From contig NC_060208.1 in NCBI RefSeq assembly GCF_021130785.1, positions 54,974,501-55,038,500 on the forward strand: 64,000 bases of DNA, given 5' to 3'. The first letter of the stretch is position 1; each line of letters opens with the position of its first letter. Of the stretch, positions 1 through 13,700 are shown piece by piece. The translations under genes and the position numbers were made by a program. A model generated the notes under the pieces. It made no database searches. It worked only from the letters and a program-made list of their open reading frames with translations, and had not been told where the DNA came from. This DNA comes from Homalodisca vitripennis (Eukaryota; Arthropoda; Insecta; Hemiptera; Cicadellidae).

Positions 1-341
1 TACACTCAAATATTACACTTGCGAAGTTATAAATAAATAGTTTTGCTTTATGTAGGTTAGTTTTCTAAACATTAGTCAAAAGAAGCAAAGAAACGCTGAC
101 GATACTGGAACAAATTTCCAAAAAAATTGTTACTAGCAGTTACCCGCGTCATCTCACGTATTCCCTGCAGTACCATCAGAACATTATAGGCAACCCACAT
201 TAACAAGCATTCCTGAAATAGGCTAAGTTATGATGGTCATTGGGGAATATCCACATCTCCAGAATCACTGTTAAATTATTGAAAAACTATGTAGGCTAAT
301 GGTTGGAGCCGTGAAGTTGCAGAGTGCACTTCCTTCACTTT

Positions 342-733
342 CCTACGAGAATGTGGTTGAGTAGTCAAATGCCTACGTGAATGTGGTTGAATAGTCAAAT
401 ACCTACGAGAATATGGTTGAATAGTCAAATACCTACGAGAATGTGGTTGAATAGTCAAATACCTACGAGAATATGGTTAAATAGTCAAATACCTACGAGA
501 ATGTGGTTGAATAGTCGATTGCCTACGAGAATATAGTTAAACAGTCAAATATCTACGAGAATATGGTTACATAGTCTTGTATACCTACGAGAATATGGTT
601 AAAAAGTCAAATAAGTACGAGAATATGGTTGAATAGTTAAATAACTACGTGAATATAGGTGACTAGTCAAATACCTACGGGAATATGGTTAAATAGTCAA
701 ATATTTACGAGAGTATGGTCGAATTGTCCTTAA
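342..733. repeat. 30-bp minisatellite, about 13 units
   Basis: Thirteen head-to-tail copies of a ~30-bp unit, core CCTACGAGAATATGGTTGAA followed by TAGTCAAATA. Most units differ at 1-5 positions; one near 555-585 is 2 bp longer and the last diverges most. On the complementary strand it reads as a spurious repetitive ORF (276-458). No function is visible; it is ordinary variable-number tandem DNA. Confidence 0.93.
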
Positions 734-1600
734 GATCTAAGTAGTTGCTTACATAACATTTACCAATTGGGGAAGAGAGAAGTTGAGGAACATAACCATG
801 TCTCACTCGGCACGTTTTAAGTAGCACAAGATATTTGTGGAGAATAGAGTATTACAAGTACGATAGAGTATTATAAACTTCAACGTCAGAGACAAGAAAC
901 CCAGAGATCAGAGAGCGCAACTGTTTTTATGTAACCACTAACAAGAAAATTGTTGCAAAGATTTCACGGTATTTGGTTCCGCAGTTTCTGATATTACAGC
1001 ATCTGAACCTAGTAGAAGGTACTACACATTAATTGCTCATGCCTGTGGTGGTATTGTGTGCAAAAGCTAATAATTGTGTGATATCATTATCAGTACAAAT
1101 ATTAAGTATTATTATGGCAAAAGTTCATCATCTTTATTTTTTTTTAATTTGTATACGTTTTGGTAAACTATAAAATTGGTAGATATAATTAGTGTTATTA
1201 CTTATAAACATGTAAAGTTTAGGGCCGTTTTGGTTAATTTTGGTAATTTACTACTTATTTTTTCTTTTCATTAAACTGTTTAAGGTTATTTCATTTCAAA
1301 TGTATAAATTAATATATAAGTAAAATCCCTTTTAGGCCCTTATGTGATGGTGTTATAAAGAAACATGAAGCCAACAATCCAAAACAACTCTTTTCCCCTC
1401 ATTAGATTTCATCAAGAAGGGAATACTCGCGCCAATTCAATTCTGAAGAAACCTCGCTGAAAAATGCACACTGCAAAATTATCGCACATATTTAAACACA
1501 ATAACAAGAACACACACACGTGCGCGCGCGCACATATATATTCTTAATAAAACACTGAAATAAAAATGATTTTCCACCACTGCAACCTTTCTAATCTCTA
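734..1600. other. AT-rich DNA, nothing recognised
   Basis: No supported ORF, RNA gene or transposon end. A short CA/GC dinucleotide run sits near 1510-1535. It separates the minisatellite from the 91-bp repeat array. Confidence 0.5.
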
Positions 1601-1895
1601 TGCTGTTCCTTTCATTTGCTTTGGTGCTTGAGGAGTACAATCTCTTTCTCGTCATCTTACCCGCTGTGAGAAGTGAATAGTCCTCCCCTATGCTGTTCCT
1701 TTCATTTGCTTTGGTGCTTAAGGAGTACAATCTCTTTGCTCGTCATCTTACCCGCTGTGAGAAGTGAATAGTCCTCCCCCATGCTGTTCCTTTCATTTGC
1801 TTTGGTGCTTGAGGAGTACAATCCCTATGCTCATCCTCTTACTCGCTGTGAGATGAGAACAGTCTTCCCCTATGCTGCTCTCCTTATTTTCTCTG
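1601..1895. repeat. 91-bp tandem repeat, three copies plus a partial
   Basis: Units begin TGCTGTTCCTTTCATTTGC at 1601, 1691 and 1782, with a diverged partial unit from 1873, giving spacings of 90, 91 and 91 bp. Copies 1 and 2 are nearly identical; copy 3 has several substitutions. The repeat explains the duplicated peptide of a minus-frame ORF at 1479-1730, so that ORF should not be taken as a gene. Confidence 0.9.
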
Positions 1896-2229
1896 GTGAT
1901 TAAATCCTTTTGCAATCCTTAGGTAATATTCAAATATAAGTGTCATTTTGAAACTTTTATCTTATTCTTTTAATTTACTGCTTGGTGACAGGATGATCAA
2001 TTTTAGATTGGAAAAGACATTGGTGAGTTTGCAAGCAAAATATTATTATTATTATTATTGTTTTATGTTAATGAAATATTTTTACCCTCATCAACATCCA
2101 CTTCCGTATTACTTCTTACCACTTAGATTTTCTGGCTAAGGTTTACTACGTGCCTATTACCGTTGATTTACTACCGCAATACTGACGAATATGCTACTAT
2201 CATACAGTTTTTGGCTGAGCTCAGGTTGT

Positions 2230-2640
2230 TACCACACTAGCACTCTGTACTGTCCACGATAAGATGACACATTCGTCTGTCACACCAGGTGGCGCCGTCG
2301 CTACCACTAATTGTCTGCTGCTGATCACCGACAGACTGTTTCCTTATTACTATCAGAACTTAATTACCTCAGCACGTGTCAACCTATGGAACACTAGAGG
2401 ACGGACTGTTTTAGTTTTCGATGCCACACGTCGGCCTCGATTATCGATATGCGATCGATTATCAGAATCGATCTATGGAAGGTCGAGCCAGGAGGCGAAT
2501 AGCGGCCACTTCCTATTAATTTATAAACATCGCTTAATTGACACCGGTATTTCGAAAATCCCTAATGCATCAAATCCAACGCGCACCGAAGTAGGCGGGA
2601 CGAGGTCATATATTTTCCGGATTCCGATCGGCTAATGTGT
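2230..2640. promoter_or_regulatory. CpG-richer island with a DRE-like motif (tentative)
   Basis: About 400 bp clearly richer in G+C than its surroundings. It contains TATCGATA at 2442-2449, the classical insect DRE/DREF core-promoter element, and further ATCGAT motifs within 30 bp. A 123-codon open frame (2264-2635, +) crosses it, but its translation shows no domain I recognise. The island could be a promoter or 5' non-coding exon of an unseen gene. The motif is seen; the promoter role is inference. Confidence 0.25.
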
Positions 2641-4830
2641 TCTTTAATTATTTTTGCTCAATTAATTACTTGTCGTTACGTGCAGTTCCGAGTACCGCCG
2701 TTCGTTAATCGCCCATAGTTATGTTTTCCTTGTCAACAAAATAATTACCATTTAAAACATGGCTTAAATCTGACTCATATTTGTAATAATAAAGATGTTT
2801 ACTTGAATTGAATCATACGTAAGCATAATGTTATCTTCAAATACGTAGTACGACATTTGAAACCATGAAATATAATTTAACAATATCCGATCTCGGCCCT
2901 CAAGTCCAGAACAGTTGGTGGAAGAGGAGTGACTAAAAGCTGTCCTAAGGGGGTCACTGGGCCACAAGATTGCAAGTTGCGCAAAATTTTCATCAATATT
3001 TAAACGCATTCCGTATTCAGTGATGGGCAAACTGTTTTAAATTATCCGTAACTTTTTAGTTATTCTCAGTAAATTTGAGTCAAATATTAATTATAAGGTA
3101 AAGTCAGTCAGGCCTTTATTTATTCATCATACACGAGAAGTTAGACAGATGGTTTTTTTTCGCCCGAATGGGTGTTGCGTAGATTATCTCTACAGTTACG
3201 CACGAAACACTCAAGCTAAAACACGCGCAATGGCACGAATTAGCCAAACCTCACTCTTGAGCTCCGCCCGCCTCCTCCAAACTGGTTTCATTTATCACAC
3301 TGTTGACGTCAAACCCCTGTACAATCTCTTCTGCTCCGACAGCTAACCGATAATTTGAGTTCCAACATAACTCGCTCTGAATCCTACTTAGCCAGGCCTC
3401 TGGGAACTCAATGTGTTACACAAAAGTGGAGAAAGAATTATGCAACGATTTTCTAACGTTTATGCTTTAAAGCAAATTATGCTTCAAAGAGTATACAGGT
3501 ATTTGTTTAATTTTGGACACCAAATACTGCTATATTTTGAGCCCCTTAATGCTAATAATTCCAGTTAAAGATAGGGTCACCTGCCAGAAGCGTATCTATG
3601 AGGTGATACATCCGTTCCAATAACCAGATAGATAACTCAGGTATATTGATGGAATTGTTATTGAAGGTATAATTGATACGTTGTCGTTTATAGCTGCCAA
3701 ACTTATAATATAGTATAAACAATTTATACTCGTACTATAGTAGTGATTATGTACGAATTTTCTATTATAATTTGCAAAAATGAAATTATGGGTTCACCCC
3801 TAACGCCTTGGGGCTTTATGTACCCCTTTCGTATGATAGTTTCATAGGATGCACACACTCTATAAAGACCTATAATCTTATGGTAACAACAATAATTATT
3901 AATTATATCTGCCCGAGTTTCATTGGGAATTCCAAAAGCGACCCTTGCAAAACCAAGGCGAAAGTGAAGTACTTTAAAGAAAACTAAGAATCTCACTTAA
4001 TAAGGTAGCTCTAGTTTTATCATTTTTCCCAATAAACCAATAAACACCGGTACATCTTACACACTCTGAGTACCAACGGAAGTTGCATCTTCTGATCTCT
4101 GTGACCACAGTAAAAGAACGACAGGCATATCATTACGTGACTTTGTAAGACCTCTTACAGTGCATTAAATTCACAGGTTTAATAGAAAAGATAATATAAT
4201 CTCCAGGACCGTATCTACAAGGGAACAGAGTCCTTGAGCACACACCATTAGATGTATCTACTGTCAACTTTAACTATAATGGAGCAGACCTGGTTATCCT
4301 TGTTCAGCCAGTTTATTGTAAACATCTGAGTAAACTGAGAATAGTGCAATAGTTAATCGACAATTAATCATTTTTATAAAATCCATTATTTACAGTCATT
4401 AGAAATAGTTTTATTTTATGAAATAATTTAATATTTGTAATTCGAATTATTAAGCTAAGCATTATTTATTACGTGTACGTCATTATTATTAGTTCCAATA
4501 CACTTTTTATTTGCTGTAAAAAAACCTTTAAGAATCCTTTAGTTTGTAGAACATTAAGCTGCATTTCTAATGTTTAGTTTAAATGATGATTACGATAGAC
4601 ACCGATATCTGAACAGTCTGTATTTAGGCCTATTTTAATTCCTTTGAGCTGAATGAGAACAATCTGTTCCATTTTTCTTACTAATTTTTTTTATTTAACG
4701 TCGCCGGTTTAAGCAAAAGTAGCTTATTATCTTATATGTTATAGCATTATATTGCCAGGTTACTCTTCAAAATAGTTTGTCCCAACTACAGGTATAAAAT
4801 GTGGTTCATATTGTATACTTTGGTTTTTCC
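2641..4830. other. Non-coding DNA, nothing recognised
   Basis: Scattered short frames (for example 2764-3030 and 3724-3996 on the minus strand) show no domain, splice logic or composition that supports coding. I see no transposon ends here. Confidence 0.45.
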
Positions 4831-4839
4831 GTCCCATTC

Positions 4840-5094
4840 CCTGATCCCGAGCGTTGCTTTAGCATTCTTTCTCACCTTAGGCAGGCAACTTTCGCTCGAG
4901 GAATGAGCCTCTACTAGGTGCTAATTGCAGACTTTTTGCCAGTTGGAGGCAGAGGTGCGTGGCCCGGCAAAGTGCGAGAAACCGCAGCCAAAAAGAGAGG
5001 ACAGAAAAGTCTCGTTGGTGACAGAGCTCACCGCAAACTCGTGCGGCGGCACCGCAACAGAAGGGCGATGGGAGGGGGGCTAGTGTGTGTAAGT
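4840..5094 (+). promoter_or_regulatory. GC-rich island ending in a strong donor; possible 5' non-coding exon
   Basis: A GC-rich block within AT-rich DNA ends in a canonical donor-like sequence, GTGTGT|GTAAGT, near 5094. It could be a promoter with a 5' untranslated exon on the + strand, perhaps of the CD36-family gene whose coding exons start 12 kb downstream. The 70-codon frame crossing it (4918-5130) is arginine/lysine-rich with no known domain, and I do not call it as protein. The linkage to the downstream gene is inference only. Confidence 0.22.
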
Positions 5095-5179
5095 GCAGTG
5101 ATTAGCACTCAATGTAAACTGCAAGACTAAACTACCCGTGTCGTAGTCACGGAACGACGATTAATGATCACGTGGATAG

Positions 5180-7620
5180 GCGCGATTCACATGTTACTTT
5201 ACGAAACATTATCTCAATATACTGTCTCTTCAAATACAAAGGGGACAAATCAAACAAACTTGAATGTGTAAAACCATCATCACCTGTGTCGTATATACCC
5301 TTTCCCTAGTAATAAGCAATTTTATCGTACAAATAAAAACTGCATCTATTTTTTTAAAGGTGTCCAGTCTACAAAATATGTTATACTTAGTCACATTGAT
5401 GTGTTTATAATACAATCCTTACAGTAAAAGTAGATTTTTAATCCCCAAAGTTATTTGCGGATTTTAGATAGACGCAACTCATTCACTAAAGCGTCAAGCA
5501 AGGTGAAAGTTACGAGAGTCCTAGACAGACATGATAACAACTGTGTGATAACATCCACAGTTAGCAATAAAACTTCCTCTATTACGTATTCTAATTATTA
5601 TAAAGTTAACTAATGACAATTAATTAGTGTTTGTTTTATTAAGAGCATATTTTAGACATGAGGTTGCCATACAACATGTTTGGTTTGATTCATGACCCAC
5701 GCGTGTCCTAGATCATAGTTATATATTTGGTTAGTTATGCACCTGAGGCAGATCTCGAAACGTAATGTTACTGATTTTTTTTTTCAACATAACTATGGCA
5801 AATTTCTGAAATATGTTGTCACGTTTACAAAATCCATTGTAAAAACAAAATTCAAACTAAGAATATTACATGTTTTGTAAATTATACAAAGTTGATTACA
5901 AAGAACAAATTACTTAAATGGAGTATTCCATGCCAGTGTAGAAACCATTGAGATTGCTGCTCTTGGAAATTGTATTGAGACTAAAACCACCACACTCTTA
6001 TTCTCCGGGAGATTGACATCTCGCTTCTTCTCAGTGATTGTTTTCTACTTGTCAGCACGAGCGATACGAATCGTGATAACAGACTAATCGGTTCCACCAC
6101 AAACCTGAGGAAGTGAAAGTAAGATAACTGTGGGAATAAACCGCTGGTTTAGGATAAACCCATATTTGCGCTTATTGATTAGGCCTAATTTGTAACTCTT
6201 TTGTATTTAGAATAATAGATGTAATCAAATGGTAAACTCTTAAATTTACATCTATACAATTCAGTTTTCTTTGTATCTCAAGGTTCCCGACAATCTTCTT
6301 ATTTATCACCTTTTTATCTCTTCGAATCGATAAATTAAAGTTAAAATTCACATGTCTTATTCATCAGTTAAAGCAGCTGTTAAACTGAGCAACTTTATAT
6401 TGTTAAGCTTTCAGGTAAATGTAGTAATGAAATAACTGCTCTGAAATATAATATGCTTTTTTCAAAACAACATTATACAACAACAGTATTTAAGTGATAC
6501 ATTTTACAAAGCTGAAGAAAGAGAAAGTGTGCAAGTAGAGTTACACAGAACTGCCTGGTAACGATAAAGCTTTGAAACAAGTCAACGGATATTACACATT
6601 AGTCTAGCCAACGAATGACCAATAATAGTATGGGACATTGTTTGGGATACCTGGTAGTGTAATATACCCTAGGGGAGGCGGAAGAGGGGCGTAGGGAGAT
6701 TCAATGATCATATTTTGCCTCTATCTTAGTAGGGGTTGGTCATACGGAACATTTACACGTATATGAAGTTAAAGCTGATAAACGGGTTTACATTTGTGTT
6801 CTTATAGTTGTTTTCATATGAAATTACCTGTTTTAAATTGTTATTGTTTAAAACAATAACAATTGTTGTTTGTTGTTGTTGTAGATTCTTGTGAAATGAA
6901 AGACTGGAAAGCCCCGATTTAAACATGAAATTTGGATTAATAATTATCCTTTTCTCAGGATCACTCAACTTTAATAAGGCCCACAGTATGGAGTATACAA
7001 ATTCAATATGTAAATTGTTTATCTCGTATGAATTGTTTTTGCCATACATATTTATTAATCATGTCAGTATATTCCAGTATCTTTGAAAAAAAAAAAACAA
7101 CAAGAATTTTTAGAACATAATAAGCTAGTAAAACCGTACAGATTTAATAAAAAGAAAGAAGATAAAAAGAAATATACGAGTAATAAGATCATTTCTTACT
7201 TTACTTTTACGTGAATTATTCTTACGTGGTGGAGGCATTACCACAGAGAACTGTTGGACATTACAATATCGCCGCAGACAAAATTAGAGAAAGGCCGCAT
7301 ACGACTTCCAGATTTTGGACCCCATCGTTTAAGTTTATATTTTTGAATATACATTGTATTACAGCATATTCTATTGCTTTTTAATAAATTATTTGTATTG
7401 TTTCCATAACGAAATTATAATAACAGAGGCTAAATTAGTTTAGACAAGTTTACGTTTAATAAAAAACGTTATTCATTGCGTTAAATTCATGGAAGACTTT
7501 GGCTCTTAGAATCGTAAATAATTACTAGGATTCCTAAACTTAACATCCTAGACAATAACTGCCTTCCCATACGGCCAACAATGAGTCCTGGGGGTGAAGC
7601 GCTGTCAGGGATTGGTCAGG
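5180..7620. other. AT-rich non-coding DNA, nothing recognised
   Basis: No coding exon, RNA or transposon terminus could be supported. Short open frames here are simple-sequence or AT-driven. Confidence 0.45.
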
Positions 7621-7626
7621 AAACAT

Positions 7627-7760
7627 AATAATAATAATAATATTCTTTATTGCCTGAAACAATTACAATATTGCATGGCATGCGTCAACGTAACTATATA
7701 AAGTAAATAAGTATACATCAGAAAAATGATGTTGGTCAAGGTAAATACATACAATGTAAT
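7627..7760 (-). mobile_element. 3' tail of a non-LTR retrotransposon (LINE), minus strand
   Basis: Read on the minus strand, the segment ends in AATAAAGAATATTATTATTATT: a polyadenylation signal followed by an (ATT)n microsatellite tail. Jockey/CR1-type LINEs commonly end this way. No reverse transcriptase is readable upstream, so only the tail of a 5'-truncated insertion is supported. The family is inferred, and the 5' limit is arbitrary. Confidence 0.4.
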
Positions 7761-10700
7761 ACAATTCTTGTATGTATCAGAACCGGGGATTTCGTGGTTG
7801 TTGTAAATTTCAAAAAAAGTTTCAACTTTGAATAAAGTGTTTCTGATTTCTGAATGTTTAAATTGGTTCTATTTCAAATGTGCCAGTAAATATAACACAG
7901 TTGTAAAACACCTCACATATTGTAGGGTCCATTTCGTTTGAAAACTTAAAACTCATCGCGTTTTTTAGCTTCTTCAAGGGTGTTATTTTATTTATATCAT
8001 TAATTTAGATCTTCCTTTTGCTTTGTGTTTTTTTTTTTTTAATTTTGTCATTTACAACTCCTTGATTTATTATCACCAATATATCACTCTGCAACTTACG
8101 TTATGTTTCTCTTCGTCTTTTCAGCTATATTTTCTTAATCAAGTCTAACCTATATAGGCGTTTTTTAGTGTAAATTTTATGTTTTCTTAAATTATTTATA
8201 TATGTCATCAAATATATATAAGTGCATGATTGTTATTGTCTCGAGGAGTTAAATATTTGCCTTCAAAATGTCCTAAATGATTGAATAATAAAATATTAGT
8301 AATAAACAGTATAAAATCTAATAATTTGTGTATAATAAAATGATAGTACGTACGGCAATTAATTATGTATTGGGTTCATATACAATACTAGGTGTATTGC
8401 GTATGGAAGACGCTGTACCTTTTAAAGCCTCCAGAAATCAATATTTTATCCGCGGTTTTACAATGGTAATGTAATACTCATTTTTATTGGATGAAAAAGT
8501 GCCGTAGATACTCTGAAATGGATAAATGAAATGATAGCGCCTTTCACAATTGTCACGGCAAATATTTTACTGGTATGTATTGGTATAGCATAGAATAATC
8601 CACAGGCGCAATGTATAATCATTAGTTAGTTATTAATTTCTTAGTTCTATATACATATATAATTAAATACAATAACAAATTTACAATTTTGGACGAAAAT
8701 AGTCCATTCTTTTCATCACCACTGCAATGAAAATCCAGGCCTTTTCTGTATTTTTAACATACACTTATTGAAAACTACAACGAAAAGATTAAATCTACTT
8801 AACTCAAATTTGTCACTGTACAAAATGAGCAATTTATACAGACATTATGCATGAAATACAGCTGGTTTTAATGCCTAATGACGAAAATGACTATACTTAC
8901 ATAAGTAGAGATTTTCTGAGAGAAGTCCAATACTTTTTATGTAAGGTTTTTTTTTAATTTTTACTAAATAAAAAATTAAGTATTAGCAATTAAAAAGTAA
9001 AAATGTGTATTATTTGTTTTAAGATAGTTAAATTTTTTTAATATTTGAAATCATAAGTTTGATTTTTTGATATGTGATTTATAACATTCTTCGCACCCTC
9101 CATTCTTTTGCCCTTACTAATTCCTTACAGATGGTTCACAATCCAGAGCAAGATATAAAACAGTATAAAGCTAGCACTCCCACCTGACGGTGCAGTAGGC
9201 GGTTGGAAGCACCGGAAATGTTCTCCATTAATAGATAGTGTTTGAACCTACTCAGAATTCAAAACCGAAGTCTTAATTCGTGCGGCAACCAGAAAGATAT
9301 ATCCGGATTTAGATTTTACTACCACCGAACAAAGTCGATAGTTTGAGATCGAGTAATCTGCGACATCGATAGTCAGTCTACCTCCTTGACCCACCAGCTA
9401 ACAGTCAGGACCGGACGTGTTTAGAATTTCTGTTCCGGCTTTGCGTTGTGACCTCGGAGAAAAACCTGCAATTTGGATGTTCGTTGCAGAGGCCAACGTC
9501 ACTCTATCGCGAGGTCGAGCTTTTCGATGTTAATAGCGAAGGAAGACAGTGATGTAGTTATAGGAGTTTATGGGGGTTACGACTCTTTTTTTCCTCTAAG
9601 AGGTCTAGTATTGGAATCCTAAAGTATAATTTAAGAAGAAAATTTGTTGAAAAAAATAATCCACACTAATAACTAACGACCGTTGGTTTTATTGTTCCAT
9701 TGAGCATATGTATAAATGTACGGTGACCTCCTCTCCCCATTATTTTGTTTATCCTGGCTATACTACAGAAGCAAGTGAATTATGAATACCATTCGAGTGA
9801 AACACGAGTCGATGACCAATAAAGAACAAATTGAAAAAAGAATCCTTAGTGATATTACTCAAATTGAAGGTTTAAAACATCTTACAACGAGCATGTCACC
9901 CTATTCGCACATGTCTTTATCAGTAATTCCTCCCTGAACTTACGAAAAACTGCATAAATTCCATCCCTTTGAAAGCGATATGTTACATTAAGATGAACTT
10001 ATATATGCTGAGAGTTTGCAAACAAATTAATAATCTGTCAAAAGATTTTAACAATCATTGAAGAACGCTTACTTTTTATTTAAGTGCACTTTTCTGGCCA
10101 GTTATTAAAACTGTTTCTGATTACTACCAATTTGTTTAGCTACGGATTGGATTGGAATTTTAGAAGACCTGACCAATGATTGGTTTATCGAAGGATACTT
10201 AAACTTAGATCTAAAACTTCTTGACTATGTCTTGCGGGACTTTTTTGTAGTATTTGCAAATTCAACTATGTAACTTCATCACATGTACTGCTGTGTCAAA
10301 TGATCAAAAGTCATATGACAAGATCAATTTCAATTTATTAGAATTTATTTTTTTAATCCATTTTACCTTTCGATCCCAAAATCAACAGGGTTCTTCCTAA
10401 GTCCATCAGGAAAGTACGCAATAAATTCCAAGTCTACATGACCAAGGCTCAGATAGATGGATATATAACAACACGGTGTTAATAAGGTCCTTAATAATCC
10501 ATTATTATTTTATGCCATGTTGTAAGAATCAGTGGTGTGATTTAAATGTTTATTTACGTAAAATGTTTTAACCTTTAGTCTTGTAAGAGGGATTTTAACA
10601 ATATTAAGATTTTTAGTTGAAAGCTGTGGGATACCTTTATCCTCTATAGTGGAGATGTTAAGCTAAACGCTAAAAGTAATAAAACTAAATGTCTTGATAT

Positions 10701-13700
10701 TGCGTACAAAACTTAATACTCAGACTAAGCTTGTTATGCCACTTGTTAAACTCAGTCTCTTCATTTTATTTAGTTTTGATTTTGAAAAAATCAGGTAAAA
10801 CTTTACCAACTCCTCACTTTCAGTAATTCAGAAAAGAATTTCAGATTCAACCGAATGCAATGGTAGAAGCCTTTTTCTCTTTTCTTGAAGTTTTTATGTT
10901 TAATAAATTCAATCAAAACAAGGAAGTTCAATACAAATTAAGTACCAACAAAGTGCGAGTCTGTAATTTTAAGTGGGCTGAAAGTGGATAGGAATTGTTT
11001 ATTTAAAACTGTCCAAAACACTACAAAAACAATATTGTATAACTCCTTTCGTGACGTACATGCCACTTGATTTAACCTTATTTGCTTATGCAAAATTTTA
11101 ATTAAAATATATAAATCATAGGTTTTTTTAAACTTCAAAAACTGGTTTGTTTGTAAAATTATTGCGTGACGGCGATAATAAAAAATTAGCTGCGCGCTTT
11201 GACATCCTTGAGATGTCTATCGATCAGGAACTGTCTTATTTATAGGTTACCTACTGTTATAAAATACCCTTAACGTACAGTTTAGTTACATATATGTTCT
11301 AACATTTAATCGCCAAAGTGTTATTTTCCTGAAATATCTCAATCTCATGCATATAACTTTATTGTGATGTGAATATTACGTAATTCTATTCTTCCGTATC
11401 AAAACAACATATCGGATACCTACTAAATATTATAAGATATATTAATTTTTTATTTAAAAAAAAAGAAAATTAATTATGTAGTTATAATTTGATTAATTAT
11501 TCATAACCTTTTAAAATCTTTGGAACATAAAGTAGTAATCACGTAAGCTGAACACATCGTACTAGAAAATACTCTATTCTTACTGCCCAAGTAGTATTTA
11601 AAGATTTTCCCATAGTTTTTTATTCGCTGTGATTTTTTATTGAAAGCAACATTAATTGGAAGGAATGTAGGAAAGACTGGAAACAAGAGAATCATAGGTT
11701 AAAAGAAGGAGTGCATTTTTTTAAATAGTGATCTTTTCAATCACCAGTATCCAATACGGCGGGTTTTGGACGGATTGGTGACAGCTCAACCCCCGCAGTC
11801 CCGGTCGTATTGTTCCCTCACGAAAACTATTAATCTACTCAGTAGATTTAATAATTTTAAAGGTGCTTCTGTAAGGCTGAGAAACGCCTGACCCAGTTGT
11901 TTGGGTATTTTCACTCATAGGAAGGTTAGGCTTTGGCTCTCCTACATGTCTTCTCTTAAAATCTTCCTTTGCCTTCGTCATTTTGTAAATTATATTATGT
12001 AAAGTAAGTTAAAATACTTCATTTAAACAAACAGAACCCAAACTGAAAGTTTGACAACAATAACAATCTGTTGATATAAAACAGGTGTAAACTAACCATA
12101 TGGCAGTAACCTGAAACCAAAGACCATACTCGGTATATAATATAAAATATATTGTATCCTTTAGTAAGTAAAAAGCAACTTTGCATTCCCGTGACAGACA
12201 AACGCAATCCAACAAGCATGCCATTGGCCTAAAAACTCGAATAATTTCACTTCTTTACACTAACGGGAGTGGTCTTAAATTAAAACTTAACCTTAGAAGA
12301 ATGCAAAACTGTAATCAAACTCGGAAGGTGGTGACTGCTTAACAAACTAATCAGACGAAATGTCTAACGGTTAATTGGTAACAGGACCTCAGTATCAGTA
12401 AAACCTTTAAGTATGTTACTCACCAACTCCCCTGTTATTTTCCTATTTCTAAGTGCTGCCTTACTTTTTGAGATTTGAATTGAATTATATTAAAGTTAAG
12501 TTTGAAATAAATCATAACTCAAAATCATAAATCAAAACATTTTAATGTTATATTTTCAAATGTAATTAAGAATAAGAAATACAACTGTATCAGCATCGTA
12601 ACTCCTAAGTAACCAAGTAAACAAACCAAAGCACTTTGTAATAGCCGTTGTAACATGGAAAATAACAATAGTGGAAGACCGAAAACTCTTGAGAACAAGG
12701 CGAAAACTGCTCCAAATCATAAAAATATGTTGTACGAGGCGAGAGCACACTGAAACACAATCTTCAAATATAATATTCAATATTCAAACATGCAATTCTA
12801 TTGAAAATCAGAAGAGTGACATATTATAATTCCTGATCATTATTCATAAATTCTAAGTATATCATTATAGTTTTCTAATGCGTTGAATAAAGTGCTTCAT
12901 ATTCATATCGTTTTACCCGTTTCCAAATATTGTGAGGTTTCATCGTTTTTGTTGTCCATAACTCCCAAGTAATTTTCTCTTTAATTAAATAATCCGAGTT
13001 TTTGTTCTGTCTGAACCCAGTTAATCTATCACAAACAACTTGCTCTAGTTCTCAGAATTAAATAAAGCATTACACGTATTCACGATTCTCCGCGGTCTCA
13101 TTTGTATAACGAAGGAGTACGACGAGGTGAATCATCTCGCAAATCTCATCGTTACTCCCCAGGGCCTCGCCTTGGTCCCATTCTTCGTCTCGATTACAGT
13201 CGCATAAAGTCGTCAGAAGAATAGCTGATGATGTCGCGATGGCTCATTGTTTATCGTTTTTGCCAATCGCTCGCCGCACTGAGGACCTTCGTACGTAATC
13301 AATGCTTTGATTAGGCCGTAATTGCTGAGTTTTTATAATAGATGTTTTAGAGGACAATTTTATTATGTAACCTTTACTGTATCAGTTTCTTCCGCACGAA
13401 AAAACACAATGCTTGTGAATTATGTTAATAATAAATATTTCAATAGCACACGTAAGTTTCCATATACTTTTTATGTCTGCAGTTGGCTGATAAAGATAGC
13501 CTCTCTGAAGTTGGGCCTGCCGATAGGATTGTTCTCAGCAGAGCGGCGCGGCGCGGCGGCAGCGTGGCACGGTGGCGGTTTCGGATGTTGGTTTAGTCTC
13601 ATGACTACAAGTTTACGTGTCCCTCTGTACATCTGTGCCATGGTCACGTCAGGTGCAACATACGGCACATCCTTTGCGGATAGCTAATTAGTGCAAATAA

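Noticed and set aside
276..458. Repetitive minus-strand ORF of RRYLTIQPHS units
   Set aside because: It is only the translation of the 30-bp minisatellite.
2264..2635. 123-codon + strand ORF
   Set aside because: Open by virtue of higher GC content; no recognisable domain. Kept only as a possible promoter island.
13322..13687. 121-codon + strand ORF and its overlapping minus-strand ORF
   Set aside because: Both arise from the same GC-rich patch; no domain, splice context or codon pattern supports either.
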